Of a stretch of DNA of 64,000 nt, positions 1-10,292 are shown piece by piece; the first letter of the stretch is position 1; each line of letters starts with the position of its first letter. The notes under the pieces were generated by a model. The model did not search any database. It worked only from the letters and a program-made list of their open reading frames with translations, and was not told where the DNA came from. The DNA is taken from positions 22,591 through 86,590 of the forward strand of contig NZ_RJUF01000015.1 in the NCBI RefSeq assembly GCF_024343775.1. Reading direction: 5' to 3'. The position numbers were made by a program, and so were the translations under genes. This DNA comes from Lacihabitans soyangensis (GTDB lineage: Bacteria; Bacteroidota; Bacteroidia; Cytophagales; Spirosomataceae).

Positions 1-44
1 CGATTACATTCTGAGGCCCATATAGTAGTAGACTTAAATTTCTA

Positions 45-2294
<2,250 letters not shown>

Positions 2295-2461
2295 CTAATT
2301 TTAACCTTAAAACATGGTCAGGTTCTATAAAAATTTGATAAACGCAAAGTTAATAATTCTCTTGAAAATTTTATGATATACTTTGAAAATGATGTATTAA
2401 ATTTCGAAGAATTTAAAAATAGTGGTCATTTGTTTGCCACGGGCTAAAAGATTAATCTGAC

Positions 2462-3046
2462 ATGAAAAAAATAGTATCCATTCCGTTTTTCTTATTTATG
2501 TTCGTTTTGATAGAAAATGGATTTTGTCAAGATTTTGAGTCTGAACTCGCTGCACACCGAGAAAAATACAAAACCGAAACAAAGGGTAGATTTCCTGATC
2601 AAGTACAGGATTTCTATGAGGCAAAAGCCAAATTTAGAATTGCCGCCACCTACAAGAAACCACGAAAATCAAAAACTATTTCGGTACCGACATCTGGGGT
2701 AAAAATCAAAGATTACACTGAGTATGCCCTAGTTACCTTCGAAGTTGATGGCCAGAAACATAAAATAATGACTTACCGACAGTCACCCGTTTTACCCCTT
2801 TACAAAAATCTGGTATTTGTACCATTTAAAGACCCCACAGCACCCAATGAGACCTACGGTGGCGGAAGATACATGGACATGGACGTCAACGATTTCAAGG
2901 ACGGAAAAGTGATAATGGACTTCAACAAAGCCTACAATCCATATTGTGCATTTTCGGATGGCTGGAATTGTCCCATTCCCCCTAAGGAAAACCACCTAAA
3001 AGTCAGAATAGAAGCAGGTGAAAAAGTACCGTTGACGGGACATTGA
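2462..3046 (+). CDS. DUF1684 family exported protein
   Basis: A 194-residue protein with an N-terminal signal peptide (MKKIVSIPFFLFMFVLIENGFCQ) and no further membrane segment. The body matches the DUF1684 family: an early helix with HREKYKTETKGRFPD, a central strand-rich part, the YGGGRYMDMDV segment and the C-terminal FNKAYNPYCAFSDGWNCPIPPKENHLKVRIEAGEK block that is the family hallmark. The catalytic role of the family is unknown, so none is assigned. It stands alone between icd (divergent) and murB (221 bp downstream). The signal peptide ends in a Cys close to the cleavage site (FCQ), so lipoprotein processing is possible but the lipobox is poor. Confidence 0.85.
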   Translation: MKKIVSIPFFLFMFVLIENGFCQDFESELAAHREKYKTETKGRFPDQVQDFYEAKAKFRIAATYKKPRKSKTISVPTSGVKIKDYTEYALVTFEVDGQKHKIMTYRQSPVLPLYKNLVFVPFKDPTAPNETYGGGRYMDMDVNDFKDGKVIMDFNKAYNPYCAFSDGWNCPIPPKENHLKVRIEAGEKVPLTGH

Positions 3047-3267
3047 GTTTGTTAATTTGGTATTGATGAATGAATGATATAATACTTGAATGACAGAATA
3101 TTTGAATGATTGAATTCCTAATTGATGCAATATTCAAATTCTCGTAGATTAGATTTCATATTTGCCTTGACTTATTCAAAAAATTTCTTTTTAGGCATCC
3201 TACCTGACCTATGTGCCTATGTGTTTATAAAATTAAAATCCCCTAAATTGCGTACAAATTCGAAATA
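3047..3267. other. Intergenic spacer with repeated GAATGA words
   Basis: The 221 bp between the DUF1684 gene and murB contain an AT-rich run in which TTGAATGA/GAATGA-like words recur several times between 3066 and 3115. They resemble a slipped low-complexity duplication. I see no open frame, terminator or convincing promoter here. Confidence 0.4.
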
Positions 3268-4290
3268 ATGCCCGAAATCAAAGAAACCATATCATTAAAA
3301 CCCTACAATACCTTCGGATTAGAAGCCAAGGCCAAGTATTTTGCAATTTTCGAGTCAGTTGAAGATTTGAAAGATATTCTGCAAGATCAAAGATTTAAAA
3401 AAGAAAAGAAACTCCTTCTTGGGGGCGGCAGCAATATTTTGTTAATGAACGATTTCGATGGTTTGGTTTTAAAAAACGAAATAAAAGGAATAGAAATCAC
3501 TTCAGAAAATTCAGAAAAAGCCATTCTAAAGGCCGGTGGTGGCGAGAATTGGCATTCTTTTGTATTGGATACCATCGAACGAAATCTTTCTGGTATTGAA
3601 AACTTATCCTTAATTCCCGGAACTGTGGGTGCAGCACCTATGCAAAACATTGGTGCTTATGGCGTAGAAATCAAAGATGTGTTTGTAGAATTGGAGGCAT
3701 TAAATCTGGAAACTTTTGAGATAGAAAGATTTGACAAAGCAAAATGCAATTTTGGCTACAGAGAGAGTTATTTCAAGCATGAAGGCAAAGGCAAGTATGT
3801 TATTCTCAATGTAAGTTTTGAGCTCTCGAAAATCCCCAATTTCAATGTTTCATACGGTGCTATTCAAGACACTTTGAACGAAATGGGCGTAAAAGAACTC
3901 TCCACCAAAGCGATCAGCGATGCCGTAATTGCCATCCGAAAAAGCAAACTACCTGATCCAGCAGAAATCGGTAATTCAGGAAGTTTTTTCAAAAATCCAG
4001 AAATCGAAAAAAGCCTTTATGATGAAGTAAAACAGCAATATCCAAGTATTCCGTCCTATCCAATTGACGAAAACACCGTAAAAGTACCCGCAGGCTGGCT
4101 GATAGAACAAGCCGGTTGGAAAGGAAAACGTATTGGGGATATCGGTGTACATGCCAAACAAGCCTTGGTATTGGTTAACTATGGCGGCGGTAAGGGCCAG
4201 GAAATTGCCAATTTAGCGTACGATATTCAAGCTTCGGTTTTAGAAAAATTTGGAATTACTATAAACCCTGAGGTGAATTTTATTTCATAA
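3268..4290 (+). CDS. murB: UDP-N-acetylenolpyruvoylglucosamine reductase MurB
   Basis: A cytoplasmic FAD enzyme that reduces UDP-GlcNAc-enolpyruvate with NADPH to UDP-MurNAc, the second committed step of peptidoglycan precursor synthesis. At 340 residues it is the size of the E. coli-type (type I) enzyme. The FAD-binding part shows NTFGLEAKAKYFA near the N-terminus, LLLGGGSNILL, and IPGTVGAAPMQNIGAYG. The substrate part has YRESYFK and GNSGSFFKNP, which supplies the serine acid catalyst. The C-terminus has AGWLIEQAGWKGKRIG and ends INPEVNFIS with the expected Glu. It starts at ATG 3268. It is not in a division/cell-wall cluster here. Confidence 0.97.
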   Translation: MPEIKETISLKPYNTFGLEAKAKYFAIFESVEDLKDILQDQRFKKEKKLLLGGGSNILLMNDFDGLVLKNEIKGIEITSENSEKAILKAGGGENWHSFVLDTIERNLSGIENLSLIPGTVGAAPMQNIGAYGVEIKDVFVELEALNLETFEIERFDKAKCNFGYRESYFKHEGKGKYVILNVSFELSKIPNFNVSYGAIQDTLNEMGVKELSTKAISDAVIAIRKSKLPDPAEIGNSGSFFKNPEIEKSLYDEVKQQYPSIPSYPIDENTVKVPAGWLIEQAGWKGKRIGDIGVHAKQALVLVNYGGGKGQEIANLAYDIQASVLEKFGITINPEVNFIS

Positions 4291-4347
4291 AAAAATGGTT
4301 TTAGTCCGAATAATAACTATTTTTGAACGAATAAACCTTATAAAACT

Positions 4348-4938
4348 ATGCAAATAAGCCACGTAATTTCTGATGTCATTTTGGCTGCAATCGGTATTTA
4401 TGTATTTTTTGTTTATCTCTCAAAACTCAATCTCACCAGCACAGTTCTTTGGGAATCATTCGTTTTATCAGTTACCGCGGCTGCCATTTTTGGTGCCATT
4501 ACTTTCGCTGGTTACCCTGACGCCAATCCAATATCATTATTCTTCCAAAAATTGGCCACCATCACTGGTGGAGTTGGACTCGTAGGGGCTACTTTTGCCT
4601 TGGTTTCGGGCAGCGATTTATCTAAAATAGCCTGTTATACCTTGTTAACCATAGGATTTTTCCTTTTCGCACTTTCAGAGGGTTTTGGTTTAACCAAAAT
4701 TGGAGCTTATACACCAATTGTCGCCATGAGTTTAGTTGTAATTTTGGCCATATTGGGCTTTACCAAAGGAAAAACCATGGTTTCTGTTTGGCTATTAATC
4801 GGAGTTGCATTTTTTGCCTTAGGAACTTTCCGAACACAAATATTTGGCAAAGGTGACCTCACCATTGATATTTTCCATTACCTCACTGCGGGCGGAATCT
4901 TAAGTTTGGGTATGGCGAATAGGAAAAAAACTGCTTGA
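4348..4938 (+). CDS. Hydrophobic multi-pass membrane protein of unknown function
   Basis: 196 residues, mostly hydrophobic, with about six to seven candidate transmembrane helices separated by short loops (for example GYPDANPIS and TFRTQIFGKGDLTI). It has no signal peptide beyond the first helix and no catalytic motif that I recognise. It lies 57 bp after murB on the same strand. Its stop codon at 4936-4938 overlaps the -33 box of the next promoter, so the thiamin receptor downstream is transcribed separately. The N-terminal MQISHVISDVILAAIGIYVFF suggests insertion by the first helix. No function is assigned. Confidence 0.75.
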   Translation: MQISHVISDVILAAIGIYVFFVYLSKLNLTSTVLWESFVLSVTAAAIFGAITFAGYPDANPISLFFQKLATITGGVGLVGATFALVSGSDLSKIACYTLLTIGFFLFALSEGFGLTKIGAYTPIVAMSLVVILAILGFTKGKTMVSVWLLIGVAFFALGTFRTQIFGKGDLTIDIFHYLTAGGILSLGMANRKKTA

Positions 4939-4964
4939 CATTACCAAAATCATTTCTACCTTTG
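4935..4964 (+). promoter_or_regulatory. Bacteroidota-type promoter for the TPP-riboswitch transcript
   Basis: TTG at 4935-4937 is followed after exactly 19 bp by TACCTTTG at 4957-4964, which matches the Bacteroidota -33 / -7 (TAnnTTTG) consensus. Transcription would begin near 4971, just before the riboswitch. The -33 box overlaps the stop codon of the upstream membrane protein. Confidence 0.75.
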
Positions 4965-4975
4965 CACCCGAAATC

Positions 4976-5060
4976 TCATAAAAGGGGTGCCTGAAAACAA
5001 CGGGCTGAGATCATACCCATTGAACCTGATGCGGTTAGTACCGACGAAGGGATTTGAGCC
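4976..5060 (+). promoter_or_regulatory. TPP riboswitch (thi box)
   Basis: The conserved TPP-aptamer words occur in order: GGGGTGCC at 4984-4991, CTGAGA at 5005-5010, ATACCC at 5013-5018, GAACCTGATGCGGTTAGTACC at about 5022-5042 and GACGAAGGGA at 5043-5052. The left side of the closing helix (AATCTCATA) faces GATTTGAGC on the right. This RNA senses thiamin pyrophosphate. It lies about 140 nt ahead of the receptor start codon. I see no clear intrinsic terminator between the two, so control of translation initiation or of another structure is possible. Confidence 0.95.
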
Positions 5061-5201
5061 GAAACTTTGCTAATAATACCGGTTAAAAAGCATCGTTGCT
5101 CAGAAATTTCAATAGTGAAATTAAGTTTAACAAGGCCATTAGGCCCGAAGACAGTATTTTGCTCCTTTTTCTGCTTCGTAATAATTTTAAAAAAAATTGT
5201 T

Positions 5202-7436
5202 ATGAAACAATTAACCATTCTATCTTTCATCGGACTCTTGGTCCATTTTTCAAGCACTATGCTTTTTGCCCAAAAAGGCAAAGACTCTACTGATGCTCAA
5301 ACACTTAACGAAGTAGTGGTAAACGCCACCAGAGCAAGAGAAAACTCAGGGATGTCGTTTAGTAATGTTTCTCAAAAAGATATCAAGAAACAAAACCTTG
5401 GGCAAGACTTGCCTTTTTTGCTGAACCAAATGCCATCAGTGGTGGTAAGTTCCGACGCCGGTGCAGGTGTAGGTTACACTGGAATACGCATTAGAGGTAC
5501 TGACCCGACCCGTATCAATGTTACGCTCAATGGCATACCTTATAACGACTCCGAGTCGCAAGGTGTGTATTGGGTAAATATGCCAGACTTTGCATCGTCG
5601 GTGCAAAGTATTCAAATCCAGCGTGGCGTAGGTACATCTACCAACGGTGTGGGTGCGTTTGGAGGTAGTATAAATGTAAACACCCTCCAACTCAACCGCG
5701 AAGCTTTCGGTGAGGTAAATGTGTCGGCAGGTTCGTTTAATACGCTGAAGACCAACTTTTTGGCCTCTACAGGCTTATTAAATGAGAAGTTTGTTTTTGA
5801 CGCCAGGCTTTCCAGAATAGTTTCTGATGGATTTGTGGATAGAGCCTCCTCGAATCTTCAATCCTATTATCTCTCTGGGGGATATTATCTTAAAAATTCA
5901 TTCATTAGATTCAATGCCTTCTCTGGGCACGAAAAAACCTACCAAGCTTGGAACGGAATACCAGAAGCTCTTGCAAAAGGCGATTCAAAAGGAATAGACG
6001 ATTTTGTGGCAAGAAATTTCTACGAAGAAAACTTCAAGCAACAGATGCTCGCAAGTGGTAGAAGATTTAATTTTTACAATTACGAAAACGAGGTCGACGA
6101 CTATAAGCAGGACAATTACCAACTCATTTCATCATGGAAACTGAATGAAAAATGGAGGTTTAACCCTACCCTTCACTACACCAAAGGGAAAGGTTTCTAC
6201 GAGCAGTTCAAGTATGGCGAAAACCTGGAGGATTATAACATCAAACCAGTAACAATAGGCGAAATGGTAATCACGGAAACAGACCTCATCAGGAGAAGAT
6301 GGCTTGACAATGATTTCTTCGGAGGAGTTTGGTCGCTAGATTATGAAGGTTCTGGAAAATTAAAAGGAAACATTGGCGGTGGCTGGAACCAGTACCTTGG
6401 CGATCATTTTGGAGAGGTTATTTGGTCTAAATTTGCCTCTGAGAGCAACATCAGGCATCGTTTTTACGAAAACGAAAGTGTGAAAACGGATTTTAACATA
6501 TATGGAAAATTGTATTATGCACTTTCGAGCAAATTAGATTCTTACCTTGATTTACAATACAGAACTGTAAACTTCGAAACCAAAGGCTCTTTGGATCCAT
6601 ATCAAATGTTTAATTCCTCCAACAAATATGCCTTCTTCAATCCCAAACTTGGATTAAATTATACCTTTAATCCCTCTGCCTCAGCTTACTTTAGCTATGC
6701 CAAAGGCAGTAAAGAACCTAGTCGCCAAGACTTTGTTGACAACCCAGGAAATCTGCCTAAAGCCGAACATTTGAATGATTTTGAAGGTGGAATAAAACTC
6801 AACAGAGGCAATTGGACAGGTGAAATTGGATTGTATAATATGTCCTACAGAGATCAGCTGGTACTAACCGGAAAAGTAAACCTTACAGGTGAGGCCATCA
6901 GAACCAATGTAGAGAAAAGCTTTAGAAGAGGTGTGGAATTGCAAATTTCCGGAAAAATATCGGAAAAATTTACGCTGGCCGCCAATGCTACATTTAGTCA
7001 AAACAAAATCCAAGATTTTACAGAAGTAGTACCAAGCTACGATGGCACTCCTGATGAAGTAAATAACCTTACCGACACAGATATTTCATTTTCACCAAAT
7101 GTGATAATGGGTGGTAGCCTAAACTTTCACCCCTGCAAAACATTAGAAATTAGTCTTTTACCCAAATATGTCGGTAGTCAATACCTAGACAATACTTCCT
7201 CTGATAATAAAAAACTAGATGCGTTTTTTGTGAATGATCTTCGTATCGGCTTTACTCCAAAAACCAAGGCATTTAAGGATTTGAATTTCAGCTTATTAAT
7301 CAACAATATATTTAACCATGAGTATGAGTCCAATGGCTACACCTACAGTTATTTATATGAAGGCAAGATTACCGAAAACTTTGTATTCCCACAAGCAGGA
7401 GTCAACTTCCTCGCAGGGCTGAGACTTAGGTTCTAA
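5202..7436 (+). CDS. TonB-dependent outer-membrane receptor, probable thiamin uptake
   Basis: An outer-membrane beta-barrel transporter energised by TonB. I place the start at ATG 5202 because it gives a signal peptide (MKQLTILSFIGLLVHFSSTMLFAQ); a longer frame from 5067 would read through the leader. It follows the TPP riboswitch, so expression should fall when thiamin pyrophosphate is plentiful. This is the main argument for thiamin or a thiamin precursor as substrate. The plug domain shows LNEVVVNATR (TonB-box region), GIRIRGTDPTRINVTLNGIPYNDSES and VQRGVGTSTNGVGAFGGSINVNT-like blocks. The barrel ends in ...GVNFLAGLRLRF with a terminal Phe. The 744-residue length is normal. No inner-membrane thiamin permease or thi gene is adjacent. 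Confidence 0.93.
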   Translation: MKQLTILSFIGLLVHFSSTMLFAQKGKDSTDAQTLNEVVVNATRARENSGMSFSNVSQKDIKKQNLGQDLPFLLNQMPSVVVSSDAGAGVGYTGIRIRGTDPTRINVTLNGIPYNDSESQGVYWVNMPDFASSVQSIQIQRGVGTSTNGVGAFGGSINVNTLQLNREAFGEVNVSAGSFNTLKTNFLASTGLLNEKFVFDARLSRIVSDGFVDRASSNLQSYYLSGGYYLKNSFIRFNAFSGHEKTYQAWNGIPEALAKGDSKGIDDFVARNFYEENFKQQMLASGRRFNFYNYENEVDDYKQDNYQLISSWKLNEKWRFNPTLHYTKGKGFYEQFKYGENLEDYNIKPVTIGEMVITETDLIRRRWLDNDFFGGVWSLDYEGSGKLKGNIGGGWNQYLGDHFGEVIWSKFASESNIRHRFYENESVKTDFNIYGKLYYALSSKLDSYLDLQYRTVNFETKGSLDPYQMFNSSNKYAFFNPKLGLNYTFNPSASAYFSYAKGSKEPSRQDFVDNPGNLPKAEHLNDFEGGIKLNRGNWTGEIGLYNMSYRDQLVLTGKVNLTGEAIRTNVEKSFRRGVELQISGKISEKFTLAANATFSQNKIQDFTEVVPSYDGTPDEVNNLTDTDISFSPNVIMGGSLNFHPCKTLEISLLPKYVGSQYLDNTSSDNKKLDAFFVNDLRIGFTPKTKAFKDLNFSLLINNIFNHEYESNGYTYSYLYEGKITENFVFPQAGVNFLAGLRLRF

Positions 7437-7460
7437 TTTTCTTTATAGCCACAATACAAA

Positions 7461-7497
7461 TCACCCTCACTTTGGTTACTAAAGTGGGGGTATTTTA
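7461..7497 (+). terminator. Terminator after the TonB receptor gene
   Basis: A stem-loop lies directly after the receptor stop codon: an ACCCTCACTTT arm pairs with AAAGTGGGGGT across a short loop, followed by ATTTT. The G-T pair and short T tract make it a moderate terminator. Confidence 0.6.
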
Positions 7498-7676
7498 GGT
7501 TAATGATTTTCTGAGTATAATGAATGAATAGCGAAATCCGCTTGAAAAAGCTGTTAATATGACTCTGGCTCGGCTGACTGCCTGTTGCAGCCTTTTGAAA
7601 GTATAATTTGTTAGTGAAAACTTACTCTACAGGTCCGACTTTCGTCAGACCATTCTAACAAAAAAAGAAATAAACG

Positions 7677-8423
7677 TTAAACCTTTTCCAATCCATCAAA
7701 TCCTAGGAGCTCAATACTATCAGGTTCAATGTTCGTAATTAACTTATCAATTTTTGTATAGGGGCAAATTTGGTAAGCTTCCACCACTCCTATTTTTTCT
7801 TCAACTACGCAACAAATCGTACTTTTCGATGACGCCATCATTTGTTGCTTAAGAATCGATTCTTCATAATTTCTGAGTGTTAGTCCCTTGTCTACGTCCA
7901 ATCCATTTACACCCATAAAGTAAATATCTGCATTGAATCTTTTGAGTTGATTACTCACTTCAGGCCCCATGGCTATTTGATATCTTTTGTAATATCTACC
8001 ACCGAGCAGTATAACCTCTACGTTGGAGTGTTCATTGAGAGCCATTGCCAGTGGTGGTGAGTTGGTTATTACTGTTAACGTGAGATTTTTTGGTATTTGT
8101 TCAGCCAAAAAGAAATTAGTTGTGCCCCCGTCAAGAATAACGATTTGATTATCTTTTAAAAAAGAAATGGCTTTTTTTATCACGATTTCTAAATCTCCAC
8201 CTTTTTTTACTCCTTTTCTTTGACCTGACAGGATATTGAGGTAACTATTGGAAACAACTCCACCATGGACTTTTTTCAAAAGTCCTTTATCCTCCAGCTC
8301 AATAACATCACGGCGAACGCTATCATAAGAAACTGTGAGCATGCTACTTAAATCGCCCAAGTTGATTTTCTTGGCCGTTTTCAAATGATCCAATATGAGT
8401 TGTTGTCTTTCTTCTTTAAGCAT
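7677..8423 (-). CDS. DeoR/GlpR-family transcriptional regulator
   Basis: A 248-residue sugar-phosphate-type regulator. The N-terminal winged helix-turn-helix has the family signature: RQQLILDHLKTAKKINLGDL, then SYDSVRRDVIELEDKGLLKKVHGGV (residues about 30-55). The C-terminal DeoRC effector domain has DGGTTNFFLAEQIP, TNSPPLAMALNEH and the LGGRYYKRYQIAMGPE block. DeoR proteins usually repress carbohydrate catabolism genes and respond to a phosphorylated sugar. It is downstream of two SusC/SusD pairs on the same strand but separated from them by a terminator. Upstream of its start lie three TGCA-N6-TGCA dyads, which suggests autoregulation. Its actual target pathway cannot be read from this window. 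Confidence 0.92.
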   Translation of the reverse strand: MLKEERQQLILDHLKTAKKINLGDLSSMLTVSYDSVRRDVIELEDKGLLKKVHGGVVSNSYLNILSGQRKGVKKGGDLEIVIKKAISFLKDNQIVILDGGTTNFFLAEQIPKNLTLTVITNSPPLAMALNEHSNVEVILLGGRYYKRYQIAMGPEVSNQLKRFNADIYFMGVNGLDVDKGLTLRNYEESILKQQMMASSKSTICCVVEEKIGVVEAYQICPYTKIDKLITNIEPDSIELLGFDGLEKV

Positions 8424-8489
8424 CTTTGGACTTCTTTAATCTGATAATAATGAACCGATTGAGGTAAAAGTAGTACTTTTTGAAAATAC

Positions 8490-8556
8490 TTGCAAATATT
8501 TGCAAAATATTGCACATAAAGTTTGTATAAATAAAAAAACTTTGCATAAATTTGCA
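8490..8556. promoter_or_regulatory. Cluster of TGCA-N6-TGCA dyads, probable DeoR operator
   Basis: Three copies of TGCA-N6-TGCA occur at 8491-8504, 8501-8514 (sharing TGCA) and 8543-8556. The first extends to a perfect 16-bp palindrome (TTGCAAATATTTGCAA, 8490-8505). They lie 67-133 bp upstream of the DeoR-family start codon. The third covers a plus-strand -7 element (TAAATTTG). Dyads of this size fit a dimeric regulator. Binding by the neighbouring DeoR protein is an inference. Confidence 0.6.
8522..8554 (+). promoter_or_regulatory. Plus-strand promoter inside the dyad cluster
   Basis: TTTG at 8522-8525 and TAAATTTG at 8547-8554, 21 bp apart, match the Bacteroidota -33/-7 pattern. No protein gene follows on the plus strand before the terminator at 8605-8632, so this promoter would drive a short RNA of about 70 nt. 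Confidence 0.5.
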
Positions 8557-8560
8557 TTAC

Positions 8561-8634
8561 TCAAGTAAGAAAGATATTTAATAGAACCTATGATGAATCA
8601 AAATGACCTCGGCCCTGCTGAGGTCTTTTTTGTT
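8561..8634 (+). ncRNA. Candidate small RNA between DeoR and SusD genes
   Basis: The transcript predicted from the promoter at 8522-8554 would start near 8561 and end at the stem-loop GACCTCGGC...GCTGAGGTC followed by TTTTTT (8605-8632). That is a short, structured plus-strand RNA with no gene of its own. It is divergent from the DeoR gene and convergent with SusD1. A 23-codon frame beginning ATGATGAATCAA exists at 8590 but runs through the terminator, so I do not call it coding. The call rests only on a promoter-like and a terminator-like signal at a suitable distance. Confidence 0.35.
8605..8632 (+). terminator. Intrinsic terminator of the candidate small RNA
   Basis: A nine-base-pair stem (GACCTCGGC against GCTGAGGTC, one G-U pair) is followed directly by six T on the plus strand. 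No plus-strand protein gene ends here, so it must serve a short transcript or be a relic. Confidence 0.65.
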
Positions 8635-8642
8635 TTTGGGCA

Positions 8643-8675
8643 TAAAAAAAACGTCCAATAAATTGGACGTTTTCA
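8643..8675 (-). terminator. Terminator of the SusC1-SusD1 operon
   Basis: The palindrome AAAACGTCCAAT...ATTGGACGTTTT lies 23-55 bp beyond the SusD1 stop codon. Read on the minus strand, the stem is followed by a run of eight T. It separates the SusCD operon from the DeoR-family gene. Confidence 0.85.
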
Positions 8676-8697
8676 AAAATATCAAATCACAACTAAA

Positions 8698-10272
8698 TCA
8701 ATATCCCGGATTCTGCTGCGTTGCTAAAGTTGGATTTCTGGCTAACTCATCTGCAGGAATCGGCCACAAAAATTTATAATCAGCATATGGTACGGTTGGT
8801 ATGTTTCTCACCAATGTAGGATTAGTCACAAAATTATAAGTTGCAAATGTTGCATTCCCGAATGCCATCTTGGAAGGAATTCCATTGGTTGTAAAGTCTG
8901 CATCCAAAGCCAAGCGATGAATATCAGCCCATCTACGACCTTCGGCCATAAACTCAATTCGTCTTTCATTTAAGATGGCTCCTATCAAATCTTTACCTGC
9001 CGCAAAATCAGCCGCAGCATAAGTACCTGTAGCAATTGCTCTACCTCTAACTGCATTTAAAAGGCTAATGGCTCTCGCTGAAACTCCACCAATTCTTGCC
9101 TCAGCTTCTGCAAGGTTAAGTAATACTTCGGCATATCTCAATATTGGAGCATTATCAGAACGGTTGGTATAGTCGGTATACTTTGTAGTATAGTAACTTC
9201 TTCCATTATTTACCATTAAATTTCTACGAGCATCTTCAGCTTTAAAAGCAGGATGATTAAAAATTATTGGGCTGACTACAATCAAACCTCTTCCACCCAG
9301 TGCCGGATTTCCAGCCATAGCAGCCAATGCACCGTTCACGCTACCATTGTCTTGAGCATTGTTTTCAATAGAGAACAATGCCTCCTCTGAATAAGTGTTC
9401 TTGAAAGGACCATCAGCCGTAGCTGTTAATTTGTAAGCACCTATCGGACTAGTAAATGGTGCGGCAGTAGAAACAATTTTATTTGCCTCTGTTACCACTC
9501 CGCTCCAATCCTGCATGTGCAGCTTCACTCTAGTTTTCAATCCAATAGCAGCACCTTTAGAAGCTCTTACTATTTTAAGATTACCCGTTCTCAGTGCTGG
9601 AAGATTGGTTTCGGCGAAGTCCAAGTCTTTCAAAATGAAGGCATAAACCTCTGCTACAGTATTCCTTCCTGTAGATACAGCCTTTTCAACTGTTGCTGGT
9701 GAGTTCACAGCGAAATCACGAATAGGAACACCAGCTGAAGCACCTTTATTGTCAGCGTATGGTCTTGCAAAATTTAAAAGCAATTCATGATTTGCCAATG
9801 CTCTTAAAAATTTCGCTTCACCTTCATAGGCCAAAGCTGCTTCGTTAGTTATCAATCCATCTTTTGCTGCCTTTTGGACACCCTCAATAGTAATATTGGT
9901 TTGATTGATAAGAGCAAATAAAGTATTCCACATCCACACGTTGTTGGCCGTAGTTGGCGTATAAGTTGCCTCATTGGTGATGGCAAAAAATAAGGCCTGA
10001 TTCACCATGTCTTCTCCACGCATGTCACCTTGCTGAATAGATGCCGCACCAAATGGATATCCACGAACGGCACCACCTGCATAGCTACCTGACTGAGCTG
10101 CGTTGTACATACCTATAACAGCCAACTCAGCTCTTTTTGCTGATGTAAATGCCGACGCTTCTGAAAACGAATCGGCTGGCTGTAAATCGGTTAGGTCTTG
10201 GCAAGAAGTAGTTGCTAAAACGCAAAGTCCAGCTGCCAAACCAAATTTCAATATATTATTTTTTAATTTCAT
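8698..10272 (-). CDS. SusD/RagB-family nutrient-binding lipoprotein (SusD1)
   Basis: A cell-surface lipoprotein that caps its SusC partner and captures glycans or peptides for uptake. The 524-residue protein has a signal peptide ending at Cys24 (ATTSC), followed by the typical QDLTDLQPADSFSE start. The TPR-like helical core includes EAKFLRALANHELLLNFARPYAD. The C-terminal SusD signature ILRYAEVLLNLAEAEAR...LNAVRGRA...ILNERRIEFMAEGRRWADIHRL is present. It ends ...ELARNPTLATQQNPGY, the usual NPGY tail. It lies 20 bp after SusC1 and is clearly co-transcribed with it. Substrate is unknown because no glycoside hydrolase or surface glycan-binding gene is adjacent. Confidence 0.96.
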   Translation of the reverse strand: MKLKNNILKFGLAAGLCVLATTSCQDLTDLQPADSFSEASAFTSAKRAELAVIGMYNAAQSGSYAGGAVRGYPFGAASIQQGDMRGEDMVNQALFFAITNEATYTPTTANNVWMWNTLFALINQTNITIEGVQKAAKDGLITNEAALAYEGEAKFLRALANHELLLNFARPYADNKGASAGVPIRDFAVNSPATVEKAVSTGRNTVAEVYAFILKDLDFAETNLPALRTGNLKIVRASKGAAIGLKTRVKLHMQDWSGVVTEANKIVSTAAPFTSPIGAYKLTATADGPFKNTYSEEALFSIENNAQDNGSVNGALAAMAGNPALGGRGLIVVSPIIFNHPAFKAEDARRNLMVNNGRSYYTTKYTDYTNRSDNAPILRYAEVLLNLAEAEARIGGVSARAISLLNAVRGRAIATGTYAAADFAAGKDLIGAILNERRIEFMAEGRRWADIHRLALDADFTTNGIPSKMAFGNATFATYNFVTNPTLVRNIPTVPYADYKFLWPIPADELARNPTLATQQNPGY

Positions 10273-10292
10273 GATTTCTAAAATTTGAAGTT

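Noticed and set aside
5067..5201. Longer N-terminus of the TonB receptor starting at 5067
   Set aside because: It would read through the leader after the riboswitch and place the signal peptide 45 residues inside. ATG 5202 gives a normal signal peptide.
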